Shown here: piece after piece, positions 1 through 5,044 of the stretch
Numbering within the stretch: position 1 is the first letter of the stretch
Layout of the letters: the number at the start of each line of letters is the position of its first letter
From: CAZCDM01 sp964497475
Lineage (GTDB): Bacteria > Planctomycetota > Phycisphaerae > SM23-33
Direction of reading: 5' to 3'
NCBI GenBank assembly: GCA_964497475.1
Contig: CAZCDM010000174.1
Span: forward strand, 1-5,044
DNA length: 5,044 nt
The notes under the pieces: generated by a model
What the model was told of the DNA's origin: nothing
Databases searched by the model: none
What the model saw: only the letters and a program-made list of their open reading frames with translations
Position numbers and translations under genes: made by a program

Positions 1-1
1 C

Positions 2-1198
2 ATCGAGTGCCAACCCATCCTGCGGGACCTGGAGTTCTGGGAGAAATTCCACGGTCCCTGGTACGGCTTCGACCACGTCGAAACCGCACGCATGCACGGC
101 GACGAGTCCCACGCCGGCCAGCACTACGCACTCTGGCTGAAGGAAAGGGGACTCGACAACTGGGAAGACTACTTCCGCATCTGGCCCCACGACCCCCAGG
201 CCCGCGAGGGGGAAAAATACTACGACGCCGAGAAACGCAGTTGGACCCTCCCCGAGGAACTGCACTACACCACCTGGACCGCCGAGCGGACGATCGCGCA
301 GATCGACCGCGCCGCCGCGACGGACAGGCCCTTCTTCTGCTGGTCCAGCTTTCACGACCCGCATCCGCCCTATATCGTACCCGAACCCTGGGCCAGCATG
401 TACGAACCGGCCGATATGCAGCCCGGCTCGCTGACCGAGGGCGAACACGACAAAAACCCCATCCACTTCGGCCTGACGCAACAGCCCGATGCATCGGAAC
501 AATTCGCCAAGCTCTTCGAGGGCGATGGCGCGATCCACGGCCAGGGCAGCCACGTCCGCGATGTCGAAGAGCTGAAAAAAGACATGGCCTGCTACTATGG
601 CATGACCAGCCTGATGGACCGCGGGATCGGCCGCATTCTGACCCGACTGGACGAGCTGGGCATGGCCGAGAACACGCTGGTCGTCTTCACGACAGACCAC
701 GGGCACTTCCTCGGCCAGCACGGCCTGACCGCCAAGGCGATCCACCACTACGAAGACCTCCTGCGGATTCCATTCCTGGTCCGCTGGCCAGGCCAGGTGC
801 CCGCCGGGGCTGTCAGCGACTCGCTGCAGAACCTTGTCGACCTGCCGCGAACGTTCCTGGCCGCCGCCGGGGTGCCCGTGCCGCATCACTACGTCGGGCT
901 CGACCAGCGTTCGACCTGGGCCGGCGAGCAAGCGGTCCGCACCGGCAGCGTCACCGAGAATCACCACGGCACGACGATCTGCAACATCCGCACCTACGTC
1001 AACCAGCGGTACAAGATCACCGTCTACGCCCACTGGGACGATGGCGAACTGTTTGACCTGCAGGAAGACCCCGGCGAGGTGAATAATCTGTGGCATGAAC
1101 CGGGCGCGGTCGAACTCAAGCAGCAGCTGCTGCTGGAGTTCATGCAGGAGACGATGAAGAGCGACTCGCTGCCCATGCCTCGCATCGCCAACGCGTAG
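2..1198 (+). CDS. Sulfatase family protein, C-terminal part (5' end outside window)
   Basis: This is the C-terminal 398 residues of a sulfatase of the alkaline phosphatase superfamily; the reading frame is open to the left edge, so the true start is not in the window. Sulfatases hydrolyse sulfate esters, often on polysaccharides, at a formylglycine made from a Cys or Ser in a C/S-x-P-x-R motif. That motif lies N-terminal and is not visible here. Visible family features are the FHDPHPPY segment (about 350-373), the metal-site motif TTDHGHFLGQHG with Asp-His codons at 695-700, and the following Lys codon (734-736) in GLTAKAIHHYEDLLRIPFLVRWPG-type context. Near the C-terminus LFDLQEDPGEVNNLW is the usual sulfatase ending. 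The ATG at 92 is internal: conserved-looking sequence (WYGFDHVE) precedes it. The exact substrate cannot be told, and neither can secretion, since any signal peptide would be upstream. The gene converges on gpmI and shows no functional link to it. Confidence 0.93.
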   Translation: MECQPILRDLEFWEKFHGPWYGFDHVETARMHGDESHAGQHYALWLKERGLDNWEDYFRIWPHDPQAREGEKYYDAEKRSWTLPEELHYTTWTAERTIAQIDRAAATDRPFFCWSSFHDPHPPYIVPEPWASMYEPADMQPGSLTEGEHDKNPIHFGLTQQPDASEQFAKLFEGDGAIHGQGSHVRDVEELKKDMACYYGMTSLMDRGIGRILTRLDELGMAENTLVVFTTDHGHFLGQHGLTAKAIHHYEDLLRIPFLVRWPGQVPAGAVSDSLQNLVDLPRTFLAAAGVPVPHHYVGLDQRSTWAGEQAVRTGSVTENHHGTTICNIRTYVNQRYKITVYAHWDDGELFDLQEDPGEVNNLWHEPGAVELKQQLLLEFMQETMKSDSLPMPRIANA

Positions 1199-1237
1199 CG
1201 CAGCCCGCCCGCCGGGCCGAACGCCAAACAGAATGGC

Positions 1238-2896
1238 TTACTTGGCCAGAAGGCTCTCGGCGGTCATGTCCTCGGGCTGATCGATCTGCAGCAGTTGCAG
1301 GATCGTCGGTGCAATGTCGGCCAGCACGCCATGGTCCCGCAGCGCCGCCGAGGCCAGTTCCTCGCTGACGAGCGTGAAGGTCACGTCGCGCGTGGTGTGG
1401 GCCGTCTGCGTCGCGCCGGATTCATCGAGCATCTGCTCGCTATTGCCGTGGTCGCTGGTAATCAGCACCGCCCCGCCGCGATCGAGCACCGCCGGGACGA
1501 CCTGCCCGAGGGCCTGATCGACGGCTTCGATGGCCCGGCGGGCGGCATCGAACACGCCGGTATGCCCGACCATGTCGCCATTGGCGTAGTTCAGCACGAT
1601 CACGTCGTAGGTCTCGTCCAGCCGGGCCGGGTCCAGGCCGGGCAGGTCCTGGCCCTCGTAGTGGGTATCGCTGCGCTGCTCGGCCGCCTGGCGCACCGCG
1701 GCCATGCCGTCCCGCACAGCCGTCAGCACCAGCTCGGTCACCTGCGGGGCGCTCATCTCGGGCTGCTGATCCTCGGGAATCGTAATGCTGTCGACCTGGA
1801 TGCAATCCTCGCCCGGATCGGGCTGGAGCTTCTTGCCGTTGAAGAAGCTCGTGACGTGCTTGTACTTCTGGAACTCGGCGATACGCAGTTGCGTCAGGCC
1901 GTTGCGGCTGAGGATGTCGCTCAGCAGGTTGGCCATGTTCATCGGCGGGATCAGCGGGCTGGGGAACTCGTCGTAATACTTCGTCAGGCCCATGTAGCGG
2001 ACGTCGGGCCTGGGACCTCGCTCGAAGGCGGTGAAGTCGTCTTCCACGAAGGCCTTGCTCAGCTGGATGGCGCGGTCCTGGCGGTAGTTGAAATGGAGCA
2101 CCGCATCGCCGGGCTGGATCGTGCCGATCGGCTGGCCGTCGTCATCGACGATCAGCGTGGGGCGGATGAACTCGTCGGTCTCGACGATGTCCTCGCTGGC
2201 GGCCTTTTGCTCATCGGCCCGGGTGTAGGCATCTTCGATGGCCTGGCGGGCGCTGGCGGCGGTGAACTCGGCCTGGCCCTTCGTGAGGCAGTCAAAGGCA
2301 GCGCCCGTGCGCTGCCAGTTCTCGGCGCGGTCCATGGCCCAGTATCGACCGATGACCGATGCGACCTGCCCCTTGCCGACGCGAGCGATGACGCCCTCGA
2401 GCGCGTCGAGGTAGCTCAGTGCGCTGCGCGGCGGCGTGTCGCGACCGTCGCTGAAGAAGTGAACGAAGATCCGCTCGACGCCTTTGGCGGCGAAGTCTTC
2501 GAGGAAGGCGAAGAGGTGATCCTGCGTGGCGTGGACGCCCTGGTCCTGCACGAGGCCCATGAGGTGGAAGGCGGCGCCGGTGGCCTTGCAGTGCTCGACG
2601 GCCTGGGTGTACAGCGGCGTGGCGAACAGCGAGCCGTCTTCGATGGCTTCGTCGACGCGGACAACCTCCTGCTTGACGATCCGCCCGGCGCCCATGTTCA
2701 GGTGGCCGACTTCGCTCGAGCCCTGCGAGCCGTCGCGCACGCCAACGGCCCGGCCGGCGGCCGAGAGCGTGCAGGTGGGGTAGGCTTCCAGCAGGCGGTC
2801 CATGTGGGGGGTATCGGCGGCGGCTACGGCGTCGCCCGCTCCGCCATCGCCAATGCCCCAGCCATCGCGGATCAACAACAGTATCGGTCGGTTCAT
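1238..2896 (-). CDS. gpmI: 2,3-bisphosphoglycerate-independent phosphoglycerate mutase
   Basis: This cytosolic Mn2+-dependent enzyme of glycolysis and gluconeogenesis interconverts 3- and 2-phosphoglycerate through a phosphoserine intermediate. It has 552 residues, against about 510 for typical bacterial members. The family active-site residues can be placed by motif: Asp11 in RDGWG, catalytic Ser61 in GSSEVGHLNMGAGR, His122 in QGVH, Arg152-Asp153 in SDGRDTPP, Arg184 and Arg190 in GRYWAMDR, Arg272 and Arg275 in NYRQDR, Lys344 in QKYKHVT, Asp441 and His445 in NGDMVGHTG, Asp482-His483 in TSDHGNSEQ, and His500 in AHTT. All are present, so the enzyme should be active. Two features are unusual: QDQGVH replaces the common SDGGVH, and there is extra sequence of about 30 residues near 399-428, just before the Asp441 metal motif. 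The start is supported by AAGGAG five bases upstream. It is transcribed divergently from gpmA. Confidence 0.97.
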   Translation of the reverse strand: MNRPILLLIRDGWGIGDGGAGDAVAAADTPHMDRLLEAYPTCTLSAAGRAVGVRDGSQGSSEVGHLNMGAGRIVKQEVVRVDEAIEDGSLFATPLYTQAVEHCKATGAAFHLMGLVQDQGVHATQDHLFAFLEDFAAKGVERIFVHFFSDGRDTPPRSALSYLDALEGVIARVGKGQVASVIGRYWAMDRAENWQRTGAAFDCLTKGQAEFTAASARQAIEDAYTRADEQKAASEDIVETDEFIRPTLIVDDDGQPIGTIQPGDAVLHFNYRQDRAIQLSKAFVEDDFTAFERGPRPDVRYMGLTKYYDEFPSPLIPPMNMANLLSDILSRNGLTQLRIAEFQKYKHVTSFFNGKKLQPDPGEDCIQVDSITIPEDQQPEMSAPQVTELVLTAVRDGMAAVRQAAEQRSDTHYEGQDLPGLDPARLDETYDVIVLNYANGDMVGHTGVFDAARRAIEAVDQALGQVVPAVLDRGGAVLITSDHGNSEQMLDESGATQTAHTTRDVTFTLVSEELASAALRDHGVLADIAPTILQLLQIDQPEDMTAESLLAK

Positions 2897-2901
2897 GACA
2901 G

Positions 2902-2907
2902 CTCCTT
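2902..2907 (-). promoter_or_regulatory. Ribosome binding site of gpmI
   Basis: On the minus strand this reads AAGGAG, five bases before the gpmI ATG at 2896-2894. It is a close match to the Shine-Dalgarno consensus at a workable distance and fixes the gpmI start. The N-terminal MNRPILLLIRDGWG agrees with how the family normally begins. Confidence 0.75.
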
Positions 2908-3033
2908 GTGAGGTTCGTTCGAGCCGGACATCCTAGCAGCGAGCGGACAAAAAATCCACTGCCGGCGGCGTGTCAAATCTGCGCAAAGCCCTTGCAGCCT
3001 TCCATGCGTGCACCGATGATAACGATACGCAAC

Positions 3034-3040
3034 GAAAGGG
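3034..3040 (+). promoter_or_regulatory. Ribosome binding site deciding the gpmA start
   Basis: GAAAGGG stands eight bases before the ATG at 3049. The frame is open upstream to 2908 with in-frame ATGs at 2908, 3004 and 3019, but this site and the family N-terminus (a few residues before the RHG motif) favour 3049. Confidence 0.55.
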
Positions 3041-3048
3041 ATACCGCC

Positions 3049-3792
3049 ATGCACAAACTCGTACTGCTGCGACACGGCCAGAGCGTCTGGAACCAGGAGA
3101 ACCGCTTCACGGGCTGGACGGACGTGGACCTCTCCGAGCAGGGCCGGGCCGAGGCTCACCAGGCGGGGCAGTTGCTCAAGGCCGATGGCTTCGCGTTCGA
3201 TGTAGCCTACACGTCGCTGCTGGTTCGCGCGATCCGCACGCTGTGGATCACCCTGGACGAGCTGGAGCAGATGTGGATTCCGGTCCATCGGCGGTGGCGA
3301 CTCAACGAGCGGCACTACGGCGCACTGCAGGGGCACAACAAGGCCGAGACGGCCGAGAAGCACGGCCCCGAGCAGGTGAAGATCTGGCGACGGAGCTACG
3401 ACACCCCCCCGCCGGCTTTGACGCAGGACGATGATCGCTGGCCCGGCCACGACCGCCGCTACGCGGAGCTGACCCCGGCCGAGCTGCCCCTGACCGAATG
3501 CCTCAAGGATACCGTCGAGCGGTTCCTGCCGCTGTGGCATGACGAGATCGCCCCAGCCATCGCCGCCGGCCGGCAGGTGCTCATCGCAGCCCACGGCAAC
3601 AGCCTGCGTGCCCTGGTAAAGTACCTCGACCACATCGGCGATGACGAAATCGTCGGGCTGAACATTCCGACCGGCATTCCGCTGGTCTACGAGCTGGATG
3701 ACAATCTCAAGCCGCTGGCCCATCGCTACCTTGGCGACCCGGAAGCAGCCGCCCGCGCCGCCCAGGCAGTCGCCAAGCAGGCGAAAAAATAG
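3049..3792 (+). CDS. gpmA: 2,3-bisphosphoglycerate-dependent phosphoglycerate mutase
   Basis: This cytosolic cofactor-dependent mutase of the histidine phosphatase superfamily interconverts 3- and 2-phosphoglycerate through a phosphohistidine, primed by 2,3-bisphosphoglycerate. Its 247 residues match the usual length (about 250). Residues 8-10 are the RHG motif with the phosphorylated His9. FTGWTDVDLSEQG (20-32), the acid catalyst Glu87 in LNERHYGALQGHNK, WRRSYDTPPP (113-122) and the second active-site His182 in AAHGNSLRALVKYLDHIGDDE are all present. The segment TSLLVRAIRTLW (55-66) has Val where many members have Lys. The C-terminus ends in an Ala/Lys-rich tail (about 232-247), in the region that is mobile and covers the active site in this family. 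It is a full, intact gene, the functional twin of the neighbouring gpmI but not homologous to it. The repeat array begins 34 bases after its stop codon. Confidence 0.97.
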   Translation: MHKLVLLRHGQSVWNQENRFTGWTDVDLSEQGRAEAHQAGQLLKADGFAFDVAYTSLLVRAIRTLWITLDELEQMWIPVHRRWRLNERHYGALQGHNKAETAEKHGPEQVKIWRRSYDTPPPALTQDDDRWPGHDRRYAELTPAELPLTECLKDTVERFLPLWHDEIAPAIAAGRQVLIAAHGNSLRALVKYLDHIGDDEIVGLNIPTGIPLVYELDDNLKPLAHRYLGDPEAAARAAQAVAKQAKK

Positions 3793-3826
3793 GTTCTTCC
3801 GCAATTCGTGGCAAGTGCATGGCCTC

Positions 3827-3989
3827 TCAGGGCCGAAGGCCCAAGACAGCAATAGCCCCCGGCGCCAGCCGGGGGGATATCTTTCAGGGCCGCAGGCCCG
3901 AGACAGTAATAGCCCCGGCGCCAGCCGAGGGGGATATCTTTCAGGGCCGCAGGCCCGAGACAGCAATAGCCCCCGGCGCCAGCCGGGGG
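3827..3989. repeat. Tandem 57-base hairpin units (two full, one partial)
   Basis: Units begin with TCAGGGCC at 3827, 3884 and 3941; the first two are each exactly 57 bases and abut with no spacer. The third matches for about 49 bases and then continues into the long element. Each unit has two hairpins: a GGGCC stem closed by a three-base loop to GGCCC (3830-3842 in unit 1; 3944-3956 in unit 3), and a CCCCCGGC stem with loop GCCA closing on GCCGGGGG (3970-3989 in unit 3). The first loop is GAA in unit 1 and GCA in units 2 and 3 while the stem is unchanged. Unit 2 has one C fewer and an A in the second stem, which weakens it. The absence of variable spacers rules out a CRISPR array. Confidence 0.9.
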
Positions 3990-4132
3990 TAACGTCCCAA
4001 TCGAATGTCAGCCCTGAAAGGGCGACAGAGATGACCGCCAACACGACTTTCGCCCCTTCGGGGCTTTCCTGTTTTGGGCTATGCGTCCGTGGGCTTGCGC
4101 CCACGGCTATTTCTGTTCAGCCCCTTCGGGGC
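3941..4132. repeat. Long palindromic repeat, copy A
   Basis: This 192-base element begins as the third 57-base unit and runs on through four more hairpins: GCCCT-GAA-AGGGC (4011-4023), GCCCC-TTC-GGGGC (4052-4064), CCGTGGGC with loop TTGC and arm GCCCACGG (4087-4106), and AGCCCC-TTC-GGGGCT (4119-4133). With the two hairpins shared with the 57-base units, it carries six stem-loops. It is repeated at 4293-4485. It resembles REP/BIME-type or small non-autonomous mobile repeats, but I cannot name a family. No transposase gene or target-site duplication is visible. Confidence 0.9.
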
Positions 4133-4292
4133 TCATTGCTCTTTGGATACGATTTCAACCTCCGGCTGGCGGGGTTCCCATCCCGCCAGCAATGACGACG
4201 CTGCTCTGCTGCCGAGGCGGCGGGACAGGAGCCCCGCCACCCGGATGATGTGTAGTCCCCGCCACCCGAAGGTTCATCGTGGGGATTGTCTT
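4133..4292. other. Spacer between the two long repeats
   Basis: This 160-base non-coding stretch separates copies A and B. It contains a strong inverted repeat (4165-4190) nested in an 8-base pair of arms (4133-4140 with 4188-4195). It also has a 12-base direct repeat, CCCCGCCACCCG, at 4232-4243 and 4257-4268. Its last bases (about 4281-4292, GGGGATTGTCTTT) resemble the GGGGATATCTTT that joins the 57-base units. That suggests copy B once followed another unit in the same phase. Confidence 0.6.
4165..4190. repeat. Inverted repeat, 9-base stem
   Basis: GCTGGCGGG (4165-4173) and CCCGCCAGC (4182-4190) are perfect complements around an 8-base loop. TCATTGCT (4133-4140) is also complementary to AGCAATGA (4188-4195), so an outer stem could stack on a shortened inner one. 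There is no T-tract, so it is not an obvious intrinsic terminator. Confidence 0.75.
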
Positions 4293-4485
4293 TCCGGGCC
4301 GAAGGCCCGAGACAGCAATAGCCCCCGGCGCCAGCCGGGGGGTAACGTCCCGATCGAATGTCAGCCCTGAAAGGGCGACAGAGATGACCGCCAACACGAC
4401 TTTCGCCCCTTCGGGGCTTTCCTGTTTTGGGCTATGCGTCCGTGGGCTTGCGCCCACGGCTATTTCTGTTCAGCCCCTTCGGGGC
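4293..4485. repeat. Long palindromic repeat, copy B
   Basis: This is the second copy, in direct orientation, of the element at 3941-4132. By eye the copies differ at three substitutions and one added G in the run at the end of the second hairpin, all in the first third. From 4353 to 4485 they are identical to 4000-4132 (133 bases). All six hairpins are kept; the first loop here is GAA, as in unit 1 of the tandem array rather than GCA as in copy A. Confidence 0.9.
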
Positions 4486-4514
4486 CAGGAGAGGCGGCTG
4501 CCTGCGAATCGCGG

Positions 4515-4781
4515 ATGACCCAAAATTTTTCCTGGCGGGGCGAGACAGCGTCCGATCAGCTGCGATTCCAAGATCACGACAAGCGTCTGTTGCAACTGCC
4601 CTTGTGTATATCTTCACGCGCACTCTTGCCTTCAGCAGAACAGCTGTCTAAAATTATTCAGGAGGCTCTCGTTTCTTTCGACATAGGCGGAAAAAGTATA
4701 CTACATTTACTTCCACAGGGACGGGGAAGTCCGCTCTCGCCGAAGAAATGGAACGCGCATGTCATGGGATACGAAAGATAA
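4515..4781 (+). CDS. Doubtful ORF, 88 residues, no recognised function
   Basis: An open frame from ATG 4515 gives 88 residues, and its stop overlaps the following small gene by 23 bases, the kind of overlap that could couple translation. Against it being real, there is no Shine-Dalgarno site at a proper distance (AGGAG at 4487-4491 is 23 bases away) and G/C at third codon positions is only about 50% (44 of 88 by hand count). I recognise no domain, signal peptide or membrane segment. It may be a foreign gene, a decayed one or chance; I lean to chance or decay. Confidence 0.2.
   Translation: MTQNFSWRGETASDQLRFQDHDKRLLQLPLCISSRALLPSAEQLSKIIQEALVSFDIGGKSILHLLPQGRGSPLSPKKWNAHVMGYER
4678..4707 (+). 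promoter_or_regulatory. Possible promoter upstream of the small ORF at 4759
   Basis: TCGACA (4678-4683, five of six to the -35 consensus) is followed after 18 bases by TACATT (4702-4707, four of six). TATACT (4697-4702) is a better -10 but lies only 13 bases from this -35. The stretch is the most AT-rich in the window and sits just before the small ORF. It is a consensus match only. Confidence 0.2.
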
Positions 4782-4974
4782 AGCTGCCGGGTTGTGCGTG
4801 ATGCTGGAGTTGTTGGCCCATCTCAAACCAGAGGAGATTTTCCAGGCCATCGTCAAGATTCAACAGGATTTCCAGGTGCAACTGGAACCGGCTGAGGAGG
4901 TGCTCTCCGAGGCCCGGCGGGTCCAGTTGATCCAGTGCTTCCGGCGATGCCTCCAGCGAAGCGAACTGGTCTGA
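4759..4974 (+). CDS. Small hypothetical protein, 71 residues
   Basis: I do not recognise this protein. It is predicted to be soluble and mostly helical: a hydrophobic helix around 11-22 (GLCVMLELLAHL), a second amphipathic stretch 25-41 (EEIFQAIVKIQQDF), then a charged helix 44-70 that includes Cys60 and Cys64. There is no signal peptide or membrane segment. Support for coding comes from G/C at third positions in about 73% of codons (52 of 71 by hand count), close to the habit of a GC-rich genome and unlike the sequence just upstream. The frame is open only back to a TAG at 4684 and has no other ATG, GTG or TTG before 4759. No good Shine-Dalgarno site precedes it, and the ATG at 4801 is an alternative. 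It could be a whole small gene or the tail of a broken longer one. Confidence 0.5.
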   Translation: MSWDTKDKAAGLCVMLELLAHLKPEEIFQAIVKIQQDFQVQLEPAEEVLSEARRVQLIQCFRRCLQRSELV

Positions 4975-4984
4975 GCCTCTGCCC

Positions 4985-5010
4985 GAACACCCAGGGGTCG
5001 ATGGGTGTTT
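4985..5010 (+). terminator. Possible terminator hairpin after the small ORF
   Basis: AACACCC (4986-4992) pairs with GGGTGTT (5003-5009), with an extra G-T closing pair, around a 10-base loop, starting 11 bases after the stop at 4974. Only three T residues follow the stem, so it would be a weak intrinsic terminator. Nothing else is recognisable from 4975 to the right edge. Confidence 0.35.
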
Positions 5011-5044
5011 CCAACGCCCAGGCGCTTCGGCTGGTGAAGCTCCT

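Larger units (their letters stand above)
2897..3048. promoter_or_regulatory. Divergent gpmI-gpmA intergenic region
   Basis: This 152-base region lies between two divergently read start codons and must hold the promoters for both genes unless one is read from elsewhere. For gpmA a weak candidate is TTGCAG (2992-2997), 17 bases, then GATGAT (3015-3020), which matches four of six bases in each sigma-70 hexamer. For gpmI the only -10-like match is TAGGAT on the minus strand (about 2931-2936), with no good -35. These are guesses, since promoter consensus is poorly defined in the likely host group. An A6 run at 2949-2954 is the only AT-rich tract. I see no clear operator palindrome. Confidence 0.4.
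3793..4758. other. Gene-poor region: hairpin repeats, then lower-GC sequence
   Basis: I see no convincing protein gene between the gpmA stop and 4758. Open frames here on both strands are translations of the palindromic repeats, which yield similar peptides at each copy, or shadows of gpmA. From 3827 to 4485 it is repeat array plus spacer, described separately. From about 4500 to 4740 the composition falls to about 51% GC (123 of 240 by hand count over 4501-4740), with only a doubtful ORF. Confidence 0.7.

Noticed and set aside
7..1056. Arg/Pro-rich open frame of 349 codons overlapping the sulfatase
   Set aside because: It is a shifted reading of the sulfatase gene with the typical Arg/Pro/Ala-rich composition of a GC-rich shadow frame.
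1199..1237. Terminator between the convergent sulfatase and gpmI genes
   Set aside because: The only stem is GCCC-GCC-GGGC (1207-1217), four pairs with no T-tract on either strand, too weak to call.
1295..2911. Open frame of 538 codons on the + strand opposite gpmI
   Set aside because: It lies antisense to a gene whose catalytic motifs are all intact, and its product shows no recognisable domain. Long antisense frames are expected in GC-rich coding sequence.
3821..3842. Intrinsic terminator of gpmA formed by the first repeat hairpin
   Set aside because: The stem is strong but no T-tract follows, so it cannot be called an intrinsic terminator from sequence alone, although the array may still affect transcript ends.
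2893..4104. Open frame of 403 codons on the - strand across gpmA and the repeats
   Set aside because: It is antisense to gpmA and its first part translates the hairpin repeats, giving repeated low-information peptides. A near-identical peptide start recurs at copy B simply because the DNA repeats.
3827..4485. CRISPR array
   Set aside because: The 57-base units abut without spacers, the next repeats are long multi-hairpin copies at irregular spacing, and no cas gene is present.
4660..4665. AGGAGG as a ribosome binding site
   Set aside because: No ATG, GTG or TTG start lies within a usable distance downstream, so it is probably chance.

Overview
The window reads as a GC-rich bacterial chromosome, most likely from a planctomycete or close relative. 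This rests on inference: a sulfatase of the type these bacteria carry in large numbers, the high GC content with strong G/C bias at third codon positions, and the GC-rich palindromic repeats. No rRNA, tRNA or other taxonomic marker is present, so the assignment is tentative.

Layout from left to right. Positions 2-1198 (+) hold the C-terminal two thirds or so of a sulfatase whose start lies outside the window. It converges, across a 39-base gap, on gpmI at 1238-2896 (-), a complete 2,3-bisphosphoglycerate-independent phosphoglycerate mutase. A 152-base divergent intergenic region (2897-3048) separates gpmI from gpmA at 3049-3792 (+), a complete 2,3-bisphosphoglycerate-dependent phosphoglycerate mutase. 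The two enzymes are unrelated in structure and mechanism but catalyse the same glycolytic step, the interconversion of 3-phosphoglycerate and 2-phosphoglycerate. Having them back to back is the main metabolic point of interest.

Positions 3793-4500 contain no convincing gene. They hold a dense array of GC-rich hairpins: contiguous 57-base units, the last of which runs on into a 192-base element (3941-4132), a 160-base spacer with its own hairpin, and a near-identical second copy of the long element (4293-4485). Over their last 133 bases the two long copies are identical. This looks like a REP/BIME-like or other non-autonomous repeat family. No transposase is visible.

The right end (about 4500-5044) is compositionally different, close to 51% GC over 4501-4740. 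It carries one plausible small protein gene of unknown function (4759-4974, +), a doubtful overlapping upstream ORF (4515-4781, +), and a possible terminator hairpin after the small gene. I see no sign of a defence system, CRISPR array or large novel gene cluster. The repeat array and the paired mutases are the parts worth following up.
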